The notes beneath the pieces were generated by a model that searched no databases, was not told the DNA's origin, and saw only the letters and a program-made list of their open reading frames with translations. A stretch of 64,000 nt of DNA from Pseudomonas sp. PB106 (GTDB lineage: Bacteria > Pseudomonadota > Gammaproteobacteria > Pseudomonadales > Pseudomonadaceae), in contig NZ_RWIM01000005.1 of the NCBI RefSeq assembly GCF_009764645.1, positions 1-64,000 on the forward strand, written 5' to 3'. The position numbers were made by a program, and so were the translations under genes. This document shows positions 9,207-19,423 of the stretch, one piece after another; the stretch's first letter is position 1; each line of letters starts with the position of its first letter.

Positions 9207-9968
9207 ATGCAGATCGAGAACAAGGTTTTTATCGTCACCGGCGGCGCATCCGGCCTCGGTGCAGCCACCGCGGAATTGCTGGTCAGTGTCGGCGCCAAAG
9301 TGATGCTGGTGGACATGAACGCCGAAGCGGTCGCCGCTCAGGCTCAACGTCTCGGCGCACAGAGTGTCGTCGCTGACATCAGCAACGAAGCCGCCGCCGA
9401 GGCTGCGGTACAAGCGACGGTCGCCGCGTTTGGCAGCGTCAACGGTCTGGTCAACTGCGCCGGCATCGTTCGTGGCGAGAAGATCCTCGGCAAGAACGGC
9501 CCGCATGCGCTGAGCAGTTTCGCGCAAGTGATCAACGTCAACCTGATCGGCAGCTTCAACATGCTGCGCTTGGCTGCTGCGGCGATTGCTGAATCCGAGG
9601 CAAACGCTGACGGCGAACGCGGCGTGATCATCAACACCGCGTCGGTGGCGGCGTTCGACGGCCAGATCGGCCAAGCGGCGTACGCGGCCTCCAAAGGCGC
9701 AATCGCCAGCCTGACCCTGCCGGCCGCCCGCGAACTGGCGCGTTTCGGCATCCGCGTGATGACCATCGCCCCAGGTATTTTCGAAACGCCGATGATGGCC
9801 GGCATGACCCCGGAAGTGCGTGATTCGCTGGCCGCCGGCGTACCGTTCCCGCCGCGCCTGGGCAAGCCTGCCGAATACGCTGCGCTGGTTCGACATATCA
9901 TCGAAAACAGTATGCTCAACGGTGAGGTGATCCGTCTCGACGGCGCCTTGCGCATGGCCGCCAAGTAA
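9207..9968 (+). CDS. 3-hydroxyacyl-CoA dehydrogenase type II (SDR family)
   Basis: 253-residue classical short-chain dehydrogenase. The NAD-binding TGGASGLG is near the N-terminus, with LVDMNAE as the NAD-preferring acidic turn. The catalytic Ser lies in NTASVAAF, and Tyr158 and Lys162 in AAYAASK. It resembles the human HSD17B10/FadB2x type that oxidises 3-hydroxyacyl-CoA, or 2-methyl-3-hydroxybutyryl-CoA, to the ketoacyl-CoA. The ATG at 9207 follows the ligase stop by 16 bases with AGGAAG upstream. Between the ligase and thiolase genes it supplies the second oxidation of a beta-oxidation spiral. Confidence 0.88.
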   Translation: MQIENKVFIVTGGASGLGAATAELLVSVGAKVMLVDMNAEAVAAQAQRLGAQSVVADISNEAAAEAAVQATVAAFGSVNGLVNCAGIVRGEKILGKNGPHALSSFAQVINVNLIGSFNMLRLAAAAIAESEANADGERGVIINTASVAAFDGQIGQAAYAASKGAIASLTLPAARELARFGIRVMTIAPGIFETPMMAGMTPEVRDSLAAGVPFPPRLGKPAEYAALVRHIIENSMLNGEVIRLDGALRMAAK

Positions 9969-9980
9969 GGAGGATTTGTC

Positions 9981-11174
9981 ATGACTATTTCCAACGATCC
10001 GATTGTTATCGTCAGCGCCGTGCGCACGCCAATGGGCGGCTTTCAGGGCGAACTGAAAAGTCTCACTGCGCCGCAACTCGGCGCCGCTGCAATCAAGGCT
10101 GCGGTTGAACGCGCCGGTGTTGCCAGCGATGCGGTGGATGAAGTGTTGTTTGGTTGTGTGCTGCCCGCAGGCCTCGGTCAGGCACCTGCACGTCAGGCTG
10201 CGCTGGGCGCCGGTTTGGACAAATCCACCCGTTGCACCACCGTCAACAAGATGTGCGGCTCAGGCATGGAAACCACCATTCTGGCCCACGACATGCTGGT
10301 CGCGGGCAGTGCCGATGTGGTGATTGCCGGCGGCATGGAAAGCATGTCCAACTCGCCTTATCTGCTGGATCGTGCCCGCGCCGGTTACCGCATGGGCCAT
10401 GGTCGCGTGCTCGACTCGATGTTCCTCGATGGCCTCGAAGACGCCTACGACAAGGGTCGTTTGATGGGCACCTTCGCTGAGGATTGCGCCGAGACCAACC
10501 ACTTCAGCCGTGAAGCGCAGGATGCATTTGCCATCGCCTCGACCACCCGCGCACAGCAGGCGATCAAGGACGGCAGCTTCAAGGATGAGATCGTCCCGCT
10601 GACCGTGACCGTCGGCAAAGAACAGGTGCTGATCAGTAACGACGAACAGCCACCGAAAGCCAAACTGGACAAGATCGCCTCGCTGAAACCGGCGTTCCGC
10701 GAAGGCGGCACGGTGACGGCGGCGAACTCCAGCTCGATCTCTGACGGTGCGGCGGCACTGGTGCTGATGCGCCAGTCGCAGGCGCAGAAACTGGGGCTGA
10801 AACCGTTGGCTGTTATTCATGGCCACGCTGCGTTCGCCGACACACCGGGCCTGTTCCCGGTGGCGCCGATTGGGGCGATCAAGAAGCTGATCAAGAAAAC
10901 CGGTTGGTCGCTGGGTGATGTCGATCTGTTTGAGGTCAATGAAGCGTTTGCCGTGGTGGGCATGGCGGCGATGACGCATCTGGAAATCCCCCATGACAAG
11001 CTGAATGTGCATGGCGGTGCGTGTGCACTGGGGCACCCGATTGGCGCGTCAGGGGCGCGGATTCTGGTGACGTTGCTGTCGGCCCTGCGGCAGAAGAAGC
11101 TAAAACGCGGGATTGCTGCGATCTGCATCGGCGGCGGCGAAGCCACGGCCATGGCTGTGGAATGCCTCTACTAA
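9981..11174 (+). CDS. Acetyl-CoA C-acyltransferase / thiolase (FadAx-like)
   Basis: 397-residue thiolase. The nucleophilic cysteine is Cys92 in NKMCGSGMET. The histidine motif NEAFAVV and the C-terminal GGACALGHPIGASGAR with the second catalytic Cys and His are all present. It cleaves 3-ketoacyl-CoA to acetyl-CoA plus a shortened acyl-CoA, or works in reverse as acetoacetyl-CoA thiolase. AAGGAGG lies just upstream of its ATG and 12 bases separate it from the dehydrogenase, so the two are co-transcribed. Synteny points to the FadAx role; substrate range is inferred only from neighbours. Confidence 0.9.
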   Translation: MTISNDPIVIVSAVRTPMGGFQGELKSLTAPQLGAAAIKAAVERAGVASDAVDEVLFGCVLPAGLGQAPARQAALGAGLDKSTRCTTVNKMCGSGMETTILAHDMLVAGSADVVIAGGMESMSNSPYLLDRARAGYRMGHGRVLDSMFLDGLEDAYDKGRLMGTFAEDCAETNHFSREAQDAFAIASTTRAQQAIKDGSFKDEIVPLTVTVGKEQVLISNDEQPPKAKLDKIASLKPAFREGGTVTAANSSSISDGAAALVLMRQSQAQKLGLKPLAVIHGHAAFADTPGLFPVAPIGAIKKLIKKTGWSLGDVDLFEVNEAFAVVGMAAMTHLEIPHDKLNVHGGACALGHPIGASGARILVTLLSALRQKKLKRGIAAICIGGGEATAMAVECLY

Positions 11175-11185
11175 ACTCACTCCCC

Positions 11186-11279
11186 CTGTAGGAGCTGACG
11201 AGTGCAACGAGGCTGCGATCTTTTGATCTTGTTTTTAAGATCAAGATCAAAAGATCGCAGCCTGCGGCAGCTCCTACAG
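11186..11279. repeat. Palindromic repeat (family I)
   Basis: Arms beginning CTGTAGGAGCTGACG and ending AGCTCCTACAG enclose GGCTGCGATCTTTTGATCTT and its complement. Located inside the acyl-CoA cluster, between the thiolase and acyl-CoA dehydrogenase genes. Confidence 0.85.
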
Positions 11280-11313
11280 GGGGTTGTGGTAAACCGGATT
11301 TTAAGGATTCACC

Positions 11314-12441
11314 ATGATTCCCAACGAAGACCAAACCCAGATCCGTGACATGGCCCGGCAGTTTGCCGAGGAACGCCTCAAGCCGTTCGCCGCCGAGTGG
11401 GATCGCGAGCACCGTTTCCCCAAGGAAGCCATCGGCGAGATGGCTGAGCTGGGCTTCTTTGGCATGCTCGTGCCGGAGCAGTGGGGCGGTTGCGACACTG
11501 GTTACCTGGCCTACGCCATGGCCCTGGAAGAAATCGCTGCCGGTGATGGCGCCTGCTCGACGATCATGAGCGTGCACAACTCGGTCGGCTGCGTGCCGAT
11601 CCTCAAGTTCGGCAACGACGATCAGCGTGAACGCTTTCTCAAACCGCTCGCCAGCGGTGCCATGCTCGGCGCATTTGCACTGACCGAACCGCAGGCCGGT
11701 TCCGACGCCAGCAGCCTGAAAACCCGTGCACGGCTGGAAGGCGATCACTACGTGCTGAATGGCTGCAAACAGTTCATCACTTCCGGGCAGAACGCCGGGA
11801 TCGTCATTGTCTTCGCGGTGACCGAGCCGAGCGCCGGCAAGCGCGGGATCAGCGCGTTTATCGTGCCGACCGATTCACCGGGCTACACAGTCGCTCGCGT
11901 CGAGGACAAACTCGGTCAGCACGCGTCCGACACCTGCCAGATTCTCTTTGAAGACGTCAAAGTGCCGGTGGCCAACCGTTTGGGCGAAGAGGGCGAGGGT
12001 TACAAGATCGCCCTGGCCAACCTTGAGGGCGGCCGCGTCGGCATTGCTTCGCAATCCGTGGGCATGGCCCGCGCGGCATTCGAAGCGGCGCGCGATTACG
12101 CCCGCGAGCGCGACACCTTCGGTAAACCGATCATCGAACATCAAGCCGTCGCGTTCCGCCTGGCTGACATGGCCACGCAGATCGCCGTCGCCCGGCAAAT
12201 GGTGCATTACGCGGCGGCCCTGCGCGACAGCGGCCAACCGGCGCTGGTCGAGGCGTCGATGGCCAAGCTGTTCGCTTCGGAAATGGCCGAGAAGGTCTGC
12301 TCGATGGCATTGCAAACCCTCGGCGGTTACGGTTACCTCAACGACTTCCCGCTGGAGCGCATCTACCGCGACGTGCGCGTCTGCCAGATCTACGAAGGCA
12401 CCAGCGATATTCAGCGCATGGTCATTTCGCGCAACCTGTAA
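11314..12441 (+). CDS. Acyl-CoA dehydrogenase, short/branched-chain type
   Basis: 375-residue FAD flavoprotein of the ACAD family: helical N-domain, beta-domain with [13 protein letters not shown] (flavin/substrate contact) and C-terminal helical domain. The catalytic base is the Glu of [12 protein letters not shown] near residue 360, the short-chain position. It introduces the alpha,beta double bond in acyl-CoA and passes electrons to ETF. The gene follows a palindromic repeat but keeps the same direction, with AAGGATTC before the ATG. It corresponds in position to PP_2216. A paralogue of the same fold lies at 13422-14573. Confidence 0.9.
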   Translation: MIPNEDQTQIRDMARQFAEERLKPFAAEWDREHRFPKEAIGEMAELGFFGMLVPEQWGGCDTGYLAYAMALEEIAAGDGACSTIMSVHNSVGCVPILKFGNDDQRERFLKPLASGAMLGAFALTEPQAGSDASSLKTRARLEGDHYVLNGCKQFITSGQNAGIVIVFAVTEPSAGKRGISAFIVPTDSPGYTVARVEDKLGQHASDTCQILFEDVKVPVANRLGEEGEGYKIALANLEGGRVGIASQSVGMARAAFEAARDYARERDTFGKPIIEHQAVAFRLADMATQIAVARQMVHYAAALRDSGQPALVEASMAKLFASEMAEKVCSMALQTLGGYGYLNDFPLERIYRDVRVCQIYEGTSDIQRMVISRNL

Positions 12442-12451
12442 ACCCAACCTC

Positions 12452-12537
12452 TGTAGGAGCTGCCGCAGGCTGCGATCTTTTGACTTTGATTTTTTGAAAG
12501 AAAGATCAACAGATCGCAGCCTGCGGCAGCTCCTACA
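12452..12537. repeat. Palindromic repeat (family I)
   Basis: TGTAGGAGCTGCCGCAGGCT at 12452 pairs with the complementary arm ending CCTACA at 12537. Inserted between the acyl-CoA dehydrogenase and hydratase genes of one cluster. Confidence 0.85.
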
Positions 12538-12560
12538 CGGGGCGAATTGAGGAGTTATGT

Positions 12561-13334
12561 ATGAGTTACGAAACGATTCTGCTGGAAACCCACGGCCGCG
12601 TTGGCCTGATCACCCTCAACCGACCACAGGCGCTGAATGCCCTGAACGCGCAACTGGTCAGCGAAGTGAACCAGGCGCTCGATGCACTGGAAGCCAATGC
12701 CGCCATCGGTTGCATCGTCATCACCGGCTCGAAAAAGGCTTTCGCCGCCGGTGCCGACATCAAGGAAATGGCCGAGCTGACCTACCCGCAGATCTACATG
12801 GACGACTTGTTCAGCGACAGCGATCGCGTGGCCAACCGGCGCAAGCCGATCATCGCAGCTGTCAACGGTTTTGCCTTGGGCGGTGGCTGTGAACTGGCAT
12901 TGATGTGCGACTTCATTCTGGCCGGCGACAACGCCAAATTCGGCCAACCGGAAATCAACCTCGGCGTGCTGCCGGGCATGGGCGGCACTCAGCGCCTGAC
13001 GCGCGCGGTGGGCAAGGCCAAGGCGATGGAAATGTGCCTGAGCGGGCGTTTGATCGATGCAGTGGAAGCCGAGCGCTGCGGCATCGTCGCACGTATCGTG
13101 CCGAGTGATGAGCTGCTCGATGAAGCGCTTAAAGTGGCTGGAGTGATCGCGAGCAAATCGCTGCCGATTGCGATGATGGTGAAGGAAAGCGTGAATCGTG
13201 CCTTTGAGGTCAACCTGACCGAAGGCGTGCGTTTTGAGCGCCGGGTGTTCCATGCCGCGTTTGCCACGCAGGATCAGAAAGAAGGCATGGCCGCGTTTGT
13301 GGCCAAGCGTGCGCCTGAGTTCAAGGGCAAGTAA
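12561..13334 (+). CDS. Enoyl-CoA hydratase
   Basis: 257-residue crotonase-fold enzyme. The oxyanion-hole segment AAGADIKEM and the [13 protein letters not shown] motif carry the first catalytic acid. The second catalytic Glu precedes in [17 protein letters not shown]. It hydrates trans-2-enoyl-CoA to 3-hydroxyacyl-CoA, completing the spiral with the four upstream genes. TGAGGAG precedes the ATG. Length and motifs match generic short-chain EchA/PaaF-like hydratases; exact substrate not determinable. Confidence 0.9.
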   Translation: MSYETILLETHGRVGLITLNRPQALNALNAQLVSEVNQALDALEANAAIGCIVITGSKKAFAAGADIKEMAELTYPQIYMDDLFSDSDRVANRRKPIIAAVNGFALGGGCELALMCDFILAGDNAKFGQPEINLGVLPGMGGTQRLTRAVGKAKAMEMCLSGRLIDAVEAERCGIVARIVPSDELLDEALKVAGVIASKSLPIAMMVKESVNRAFEVNLTEGVRFERRVFHAAFATQDQKEGMAAFVAKRAPEFKGK

Positions 13335-13341
13335 CGCAGAT

Positions 13342-13418
13342 CAAAAGATCGCAGGCTTCGGCAGCTACTACATGGGAATGTGTTTCCTGTAGGAGCTGCC
13401 GAAGCCTGCGATCTTTTG
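13342..13418. repeat. Palindromic repeat (family I) between convergent genes
   Basis: Perfect 25-base arms 13342-13366 (CAAAAGATCGCAGGCTTCGG...) and 13394-13418. It ends the rightward cluster and also lies just 3' of the leftward gene at 13422, so it may serve as a transcription-end structure for both. Confidence 0.85.
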
Positions 13419-13421
13419 CCG

Positions 13422-14573
13422 TTAAAGCTGATAGTTCTTCAAATCCCGCGCAATCACCATCCGCTGTATCTCGCTCGACCCTTCATAAATCTGGGTAATC
13501 CGCGCATCGCGGTAGTACTTCTCGACCGGATAATCTTCCAGATACCCATACCCGCCATGAATCTGAATCGCTGACGAGCAGACCTTCTCGGCCATTTCCG
13601 AAGCGAACAGCTTGGCCTGCGAAGCCTCTGATAAACACGGTTTACCCGCCGTACGCAGTCGCGCCGCGTGCAGGATCAGCAAGCGGGCCGCGTTGATTTG
13701 CATGTGCATGTCAGCCAGCAGGTTGGCGATGCTCTGGTGTTCGATGATCGGTTTGTCGAACTGCACGCGATCCTTCGAGTACGCCAGCGCCGCTTCAAAC
13801 GCCGCACGGGCAATGCCCAACGCTTGAGCGGCGATGCCGATGCGTCCGCCTTCAAGGTTGGACAGGGCAATCGCCAGACCTTTGCCGCGCTCGCCGAGCA
13901 GGTTGGCCTCGGGAATGCTGCAGTTGTTCAGGGTCACCGCGCAGGTATCCGAAGCACGGATGCCCATCTTGTGTTCAGTGCGGTCAACGATGAAACCGGC
14001 GGTATCGGTCGGCACCAGGAACGCCGAAATACCTTTCTTGCCCAGCTCCGGATCGGTCACCGCGAACACAATCGCCAGTTTCGCCCGTTTGCCATTGCTG
14101 ACAAATTGCTTGGAACCGTTGATCACCCATTGGCCGTCGCGCAATTCGGCGCGGGTGCGCAGGTTGTGCGCTTCCGAGCCGGCCTGAGGTTCGGTCAGGC
14201 AGAAGCAGCCGATGGTTTGACCGCTGGCCAGATCCGCCAGCCAGGTCTTTTTCTGTTGTTCGCTGCCGAAGTTGAGCACCGGGCCGCAGCCGACCGAGTT
14301 GTGAATGCTCATGAACGCGCCGGTGGCGCCGTCACCGGCGGAAATCTCTTCCACGGCCAAGGCATACGCCACGTAATCGACGTAGGTGCCGCCCCATTCC
14401 TCGGGCACCACCATGCCGAGCAGGCCCAGCTCACCCATCTTCGCCACGAGCACGTCGTCGATCCAGCCAGCCTTTTCCCACACCTGCGCATGGGGCGCGA
14501 TTTCGCCGCGGGCGAAGTCCCGGGCCATGTCGCGGATCATCACTTGTTCTTCAGTCAGTTCGAGATCGTGCAT
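13422..14573 (-). CDS. Acyl-CoA dehydrogenase (isobutyryl-CoA dehydrogenase-like)
   Basis: 383-residue ACAD flavoprotein with [13 protein letters not shown] and the catalytic [17 protein letters not shown] near the C-terminus. It is three bases downstream of a 3-hydroxyisobutyryl-CoA hydrolase-like gene, so the pair is translated together. That pairing is typical of valine degradation (isobutyryl-CoA to methacrylyl-CoA, and later release of 3-hydroxyisobutyrate), which makes isobutyryl-CoA the best guess for substrate. mmsA/mmsB for the later steps are not in the window. Short-chain acyl-CoA activity remains possible. Confidence 0.85.
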   Translation of the reverse strand: MHDLELTEEQVMIRDMARDFARGEIAPHAQVWEKAGWIDDVLVAKMGELGLLGMVVPEEWGGTYVDYVAYALAVEEISAGDGATGAFMSIHNSVGCGPVLNFGSEQQKKTWLADLASGQTIGCFCLTEPQAGSEAHNLRTRAELRDGQWVINGSKQFVSNGKRAKLAIVFAVTDPELGKKGISAFLVPTDTAGFIVDRTEHKMGIRASDTCAVTLNNCSIPEANLLGERGKGLAIALSNLEGGRIGIAAQALGIARAAFEAALAYSKDRVQFDKPIIEHQSIANLLADMHMQINAARLLILHAARLRTAGKPCLSEASQAKLFASEMAEKVCSSAIQIHGGYGYLEDYPVEKYYRDARITQIYEGSSEIQRMVIARDLKNYQL

Positions 14574-14576
14574 GGC

Positions 14577-15683
14577 TCAGCTCCCGCTCTCATCAAAACC
14601 GTGGAAGAAACTCGCCACATGCGCAGCGTCCAGCGTCGCGAGAGTCGGTGGGTTCCAGCGTGGTGATTTGTCTTTATCGATCAGCAGGGCGCGCACGCCC
14701 TCGATCAGGTCGCCACGGGCAAACCATTGACGATCCAGGTGCAGCTCCAGCGCGAAGCAATGTTCCAGGCTCAGGTGCCGACCGCGCCGGAGCATTTCCA
14801 GAGTGACGGCCATGGCCAGCGGTGAACGGGTTTCCAACAGGTTGGCGGTGGTGGTCGCCCATTCATGGCTGTCGGCGACGGTCACGGCGCGCAATTGCTC
14901 GACCATGCTCGGTACGTCGGGCAGGGCAAAGAAGTGATCGATCGCTGGGCGAAGTTTTTCGAGCGGCGCATCGGGCAGGGTTTGTACGCCATGCTTGGCC
15001 AGCAGGTTTTGCAGAGCCTTGAGCGGGGTGTCCTGCCACTCCATCGCGTCGAGTTTTTCGTCGAGCAGCGCCAGTTTGCTGCTGTCCAGATACCAGTCCG
15101 CCAGGCCGAAATACAGCGCATCGGCGGCACGGATCTGCACACCGCTGACGCCCATATAAATCCCCAGCTCACCGGGGATGCGCGGCAGGAAATAACTGCC
15201 GCCGACATCCGGGAAATAACCGATGGCTGTTTCCGGCATGGCCAGACGACTCTTCTCGGTGACCACACGCAGATCGGCGCCTTGCACCAGACCCATGCCG
15301 CCGCCGAGGACAAAACCGTCCATCAAGGCCAGCACCGGTTTGCGGTAGTGATGAATCGTCAGGTCAAGGGCGTATTCCTCGACGAAGAAATCTTCATGCA
15401 GCGTGTCGCCGCTTTTGAAACTGTCGTACAGGGATCGAATATCGCCGCCGGCGCAGAAGGCTTTTTCACCGGCACCGCGCAGCACCACGGCGTGGACATT
15501 GGCGTCAGAGGCCCAGGCGTCGAGTTGCTGTTGCAGCAAGCGCACCATGTCGAGGGTGATGGCGTTGAGGCCGGCGGGGCGGTTGAGGGTCAGGTGACCG
15601 ATGTGATTGCGAACCTCGGCCAGCACTTCGTTTTGCGTGGCATCCATGGACTGTGTCCGCGGGGATGAAGCCTGAGCTGTCAT
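14577..15683 (-). CDS. Enoyl-CoA hydratase/isomerase family, 3-hydroxyisobutyryl-CoA hydrolase-like
   Basis: 368 residues, longer than ordinary hydratases and typical of the HIBYL-CoA hydrolase branch. Family features are GAGEKAFCAGGDIRSLYDS, then VLGGGMGLVQGADLRVV and MPETAIGYFPDVGGSYFLPR with the conserved acidic residue. A C-terminal extension ends ATLDAAHVASFF. The start at 15683 has GGGAG seven bases ahead; an internal ATG at 15647 is less likely. The enzyme would hydrolyse 3-hydroxyisobutyryl-CoA in valine breakdown, preventing build-up of reactive methacrylyl-CoA. First gene of a two-gene leftward operon. Confidence 0.87.
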   Translation of the reverse strand: MTAQASSPRTQSMDATQNEVLAEVRNHIGHLTLNRPAGLNAITLDMVRLLQQQLDAWASDANVHAVVLRGAGEKAFCAGGDIRSLYDSFKSGDTLHEDFFVEEYALDLTIHHYRKPVLALMDGFVLGGGMGLVQGADLRVVTEKSRLAMPETAIGYFPDVGGSYFLPRIPGELGIYMGVSGVQIRAADALYFGLADWYLDSSKLALLDEKLDAMEWQDTPLKALQNLLAKHGVQTLPDAPLEKLRPAIDHFFALPDVPSMVEQLRAVTVADSHEWATTTANLLETRSPLAMAVTLEMLRRGRHLSLEHCFALELHLDRQWFARGDLIEGVRALLIDKDKSPRWNPPTLATLDAAHVASFFHGFDESGS

Positions 15684-15825
15684 CAGTAACTCCCTGCTTT
15701 TATTGTCTTTATTCGAGAAGCTCGCACGCGAGCGTTATCGGATCGTAACAGTGCAAATTTGCCCTGTACAACGGGGATATGTGCAGGGCGTGTCTGCGTT
15801 TTTACCTTAGACGAAATGCCAGAGG

Positions 15826-16515
15826 TTACTTGGAAAAAACCTCGCCGATGCTGCGGCGCTTGGCGTGCAGCTCACTGGCGTGGATCAGTTGTTCCAGATC
15901 CTCGGGGGTGATGTCGATGAAAGCTTCCATGTCGGCCAGGGCGAGTTTCAGGTCTTCGGCGGTGATTGCCTGATTGTCGACCGGGGCTACTGCGGGCGCC
16001 GGTTCCGCCGGGCGTTTGGGGTAACGAATGCGCGTCAGGTTGTTGTAGGCGAGGGCACTGAGCAGCATGCACGCAGCACCGAGCATTACCGGTTCCATGG
16101 CTTTCCAGTCCATGGCGATGGTCGCGGGATCGGCCAGCACCAGCGTCAGCGCGAGGGCGCCGGCCGGTGGGTGCAGGCAACGCAGCCAGCACATCAGAAT
16201 CAGCGCCATGCCCGCCGCCAGACAAGCGCTGCCAAGGGTTCGGCCAAGCACGTGAGCAACCAGCAGCGCGACGACACCCGCGCACAAATAACCACCCAGA
16301 ATCGACCACGGCTGGGCGAGGGCGCCGGAGGACACGGCGAACAGCAACACTGCCGAGGCGCCGAGCGGCCCGATCAGGTGATAAGCGACGTCATGGCCGA
16401 ACACCTGCGCGCACAACCACACGCTGAACAACGTGCCCAGCGCCATGCCGATGGCGGCGCGGCTCCATTCGGTTGGGCGGGTGTTTATGGCGGCGGGCAA
16501 CCAGCGAGCGAGCAT
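15826..16515 (-). CDS. HPP-family integral membrane protein
   Basis: 229 residues with about four transmembrane helices in the first 165 residues, including the name-giving HPP motif in CLHPPAGALALTLV. A soluble tail with acidic helices (ITAEDLKLALADMEAFIDIT) follows. HPP proteins are widespread and have been tied to nitrite transport in cyanobacteria and plants; function in Pseudomonas is not established. It stands alone, 156 bases downstream of the leftward MFS gene end, and may or may not share its transcript. Confidence 0.85.
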   Translation of the reverse strand: MLARWLPAAINTRPTEWSRAAIGMALGTLFSVWLCAQVFGHDVAYHLIGPLGASAVLLFAVSSGALAQPWSILGGYLCAGVVALLVAHVLGRTLGSACLAAGMALILMCWLRCLHPPAGALALTLVLADPATIAMDWKAMEPVMLGAACMLLSALAYNNLTRIRYPKRPAEPAPAVAPVDNQAITAEDLKLALADMEAFIDITPEDLEQLIHASELHAKRRSIGEVFSK

Positions 16516-16671
16516 GTGAAACTGATCCTTCTACAAAATCCGGGCAAAAAAAAGGACTCGTCCGGTCTGTCCGGAAAGCCCTCGAAGTGTTCCAACATTG
16601 GGGGAGGAACGCACACAGTGTGACGTTCAATCTCGATGCTGACAAATTCATATAAATGCAGTTTGAGTGCA

Positions 16672-17850
16672 TTATTTTTGCACTGAAGCGACGCGACGGC
16701 CGCTGGCGACACACAAATAGCCGCCGACTGCCGCCAATGCGCTCAAGGCGTAGAACATCATCGGCGCCGGCGTGTGCATCAGCAGAAACCCGCACATCAC
16801 CGGGCTTGCAGCGCCGCCGAGTGCCGCCAGATTCTGCGCGCCGTAGTAACTGCCGCGCAGTTCCTCGGGGGCGAGCGTGTCGACGAAGAGGAAATCTGCC
16901 GGGTAAATGATCATCTCGCCCAGGGTGAAAATGAACATCGCCACGCACCAGCCGACGAGGCTGTCGGCCATGCTGAAACCGATCAAACCCAGGATGAATA
17001 GCGCGGTGCCGCCGGCGATCCACTGGCGCAAGTGCTCGCGTTTGAGGAAACGACCGATCTGGTATTGCAACAGGATGACGGTGACCGCATTACAGGCGAG
17101 CAGGGCGGCCATGGTGTCGAGCGTCTGTTGCTGGCTGTGGGTGACCAACAGGTATTGCGACAGGTACAGGGTGAAGCGCCCGTGCACCAGCGTGCTGAGC
17201 AGGCAACCCAAGGTAAACAGGATCATCGTGCGGTCGTTCTTCAGGATGATCAGGGTGTTCAGAAAGCTTTGCGGCGGGCCGACCGAGCCGGCCGGATTAG
17301 CCTTTTTCTCTGCGCCCACCAGCAGAAAAATGCTGCCAATGGCAATCGCGCCGGCGACGATAAACGGCGCCGAAGGCTGGATACCGGCAATCACCACGCC
17401 GATCATCGGGCCGACGGCGTAGCCGATATTGGTCAAGGTGTAGTTGAGGGAAAACGCCTTGACCCGTTGGCCGACCGGGAGGTTTTCACTGAGGATGGCC
17501 TTCGAGCAGATGAGGAACAGCGCTGACGCGGTCTCACTGATGATCAACACCAAAGTGACCAGATACAGATTCTGCGCGAAGGTCAGCAGGATCAGGCCGA
17601 TGCCGCTGGAGAGCATGGTCAGAATCAGCAACTGGCGTTTGTCCAACCGGTCGATGATGTAACCGCCGTACAGCGACAACAATGTTGCGCTGAATACCGC
17701 AACGCCCAATAGCAGGCCGACGTCTTGCGGGTTGAGACCGAGTTTGTTGCTGAGGAACAGCGTCAGCAGCGGACTGATCAGGGCGCGGCTGATGACGACG
17801 GTCAGCGAGCTGATCATCAAACGGCGGATGAAGCGCGAATAGATGGCCAC
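16672..17850 (-). CDS. Major facilitator superfamily transporter (MdtH-like)
   Basis: 392 residues with twelve predicted hydrophobic helices. A motif-A-like GGYIIDRLDKRQLL lies between helices 2 and 3, and the two halves are joined by a short loop near residue 190-205 (EKKANPAGSVGPP). Closest in look to the MdtH branch of DHA1 drug/H+ antiporters, which E. coli links to quinolone export, but the substrate cannot be inferred here. No regulator is adjacent. A palindromic repeat follows upstream between this gene and the arn-ugd operon. Confidence 0.82.
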   Translation of the reverse strand: MAIYSRFIRRLMISSLTVVISRALISPLLTLFLSNKLGLNPQDVGLLLGVAVFSATLLSLYGGYIIDRLDKRQLLILTMLSSGIGLILLTFAQNLYLVTLVLIISETASALFLICSKAILSENLPVGQRVKAFSLNYTLTNIGYAVGPMIGVVIAGIQPSAPFIVAGAIAIGSIFLLVGAEKKANPAGSVGPPQSFLNTLIILKNDRTMILFTLGCLLSTLVHGRFTLYLSQYLLVTHSQQQTLDTMAALLACNAVTVILLQYQIGRFLKREHLRQWIAGGTALFILGLIGFSMADSLVGWCVAMFIFTLGEMIIYPADFLFVDTLAPEELRGSYYGAQNLAALGGAASPVMCGFLLMHTPAPMMFYALSALAAVGGYLCVASGRRVASVQK

Positions 17851-17937
17851 GGCGGGACAATGTCCTTATTTCAGAGGCTTGGCGGGCGTGCATCATCCTC
17901 CCTGCGCAACCATCACCGGTCAAGCCGCCGTAACACT

Positions 17938-18037
17938 ACCCCCTGTGGAAGCGAGCTTGCTCGCGAAGGCGTTGGGTCAGATACATCAATGTTGACTGAC
18001 ACTCCGCCTTCGCGAGCAAGCTCGATCCCACGGGGGT
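17938..18037. repeat. Long palindromic repeat (family II)
   Basis: Arms 17938-17971 (ACCCCCTGTGGAAGCGAGCT...) and 18005-18037 are near-complementary with a 33-base spacer. It lies 6 bases after the ugd stop and is the likely transcript-end structure of the arn operon. Confidence 0.83.
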
Positions 18038-18043
18038 AGGTGT

Positions 18044-19423
18044 TTATGCGACGTCAGACGCATGCGGCCACTGTTGCAGCGGGATCGGCAATTTGCGTGA
18101 TTCGCCACGGCCCATCGGGAAGTACTGAATGCCATTGCGCGCCAGACGCTCAGCGTCGTAGAGGTTGCGCCCGTCAAAGATCACCGGGGTATTGAGGCGC
18201 TGTTTGATCAGCTCGAAATCCGGCGCCTTGAACTGTTGCCATTCGGTGCAGATGATCAGTGCGTCAGCGCCGGGCAATACCGATTCCGGCGTGCCCATCA
18301 ACATCAGTCTGGATTCATTCGGATAGAGGTTCTGGGTTTCCTGCATGGCTTCCGGGTCGAACGCACGCACGCTGGCGCCGGCGGCCCACAACTCTTCCAG
18401 CAGCACGCGGCTCGGCGCATCGCGCATGTCGTCGGTGTTGGGTTTGAACGCCAGCCCCCACAAAGCGAAGGTCTTGCCGCGCAGTTCGCCTTGGTAGAAG
18501 GCGTTGATGCGCTCGAACAACTTGTGTTTCTGCCGCTGATTGATCGCTTCGACTGCTTGCAGCAAGTCGCTGGAGCAATGCGCCTCTTCGGCACTGTGGA
18601 TCAAGGCGCGCATGTCTTTCGGGAAGCACGAGCCGCCATAACCGCAGCCCGGATAAATGAAGTGATAACCGATGCGCGTGTCGGCGCCGATGCCCTGGCG
18701 CACCGATTCGATGTCGGCGCCCAAGTGTTCGGCCAGTTCGGCGATCTGGTTGATAAAGCTGATCTTGGTCGCGAGCATGCAGTTGGCGGCGTACTTGGTC
18801 AGCTCGGCGCTGCGCAGGTCCATGAACATGATGCGGTCATGGTTGCGGTTGAATGGCGAATACAGATCACGCATGACGTCGCGCACCTCATCGCCCTCGC
18901 ACCCGATGACGATGCGATCCGGGCGGCGGCAGTCGGCAACTGCCGAGCCTTCCTTGAGAAACTCCGGGTTAGAGACGATATCGAATTGCAGCAGGCGACC
19001 GACCTTGATCAGCGCCTTTTCAATGTGCGTGCGCAGGGTGTCGCCGGTGCCCACCGGCACCGTGGATTTCTCGACGATGATCAGCGGCTGCTCACGATGG
19101 CGGGCAATCGCGTCGCCGACCGAGAGCACGTAGCGCAGATCCGCCGAACCGTCTTCACGGGACGGCGTACCGACCGCGATGAACGCCACACGAGCGTGCT
19201 GCACGGCGAGTTTTTCATCGGTGGTAAACAGCAGGCGTTTCGAATCCAGCCCTTCGCGCACCAGGCTGGCCAGCCCCGGTTCGAAAATGCTCACGTGCCC
19301 CTGGCGCAACAGGTCGACCTTCTTCTGGTCGACGTCCATGCACACGACATCATGGCCGACCTCGGCCAACACAGCCGCTTGCACCAGACCGACGTAACCG
19401 CTGCCAAATACTGTGATTTTCAT
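18044..19423 (-). CDS. ugd: UDP-glucose 6-dehydrogenase
   Basis: 459 residues. N-terminal Rossmann fold with [20 protein letters not shown], middle helical linker, and catalytic Cys266 in [11 protein letters not shown]. It oxidises UDP-glucose to UDP-glucuronate with two NAD+, supplying the substrate that ArnA decarboxylates for L-Ara4N synthesis. It is the last gene of the arn operon; its ATG overlaps the arnF stop by four bases. The C-terminal domain contains DMRDAPSR, usual for the family. Placement in the operon indicates dedication to lipid A modification rather than capsule. Confidence 0.95.
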   Translation of the reverse strand: MKITVFGSGYVGLVQAAVLAEVGHDVVCMDVDQKKVDLLRQGHVSIFEPGLASLVREGLDSKRLLFTTDEKLAVQHARVAFIAVGTPSREDGSADLRYVLSVGDAIARHREQPLIIVEKSTVPVGTGDTLRTHIEKALIKVGRLLQFDIVSNPEFLKEGSAVADCRRPDRIVIGCEGDEVRDVMRDLYSPFNRNHDRIMFMDLRSAELTKYAANCMLATKISFINQIAELAEHLGADIESVRQGIGADTRIGYHFIYPGCGYGGSCFPKDMRALIHSAEEAHCSSDLLQAVEAINQRQKHKLFERINAFYQGELRGKTFALWGLAFKPNTDDMRDAPSRVLLEELWAAGASVRAFDPEAMQETQNLYPNESRLMLMGTPESVLPGADALIICTEWQQFKAPDFELIKQRLNTPVIFDGRNLYDAERLARNGIQYFPMGRGESRKLPIPLQQWPHASDVA

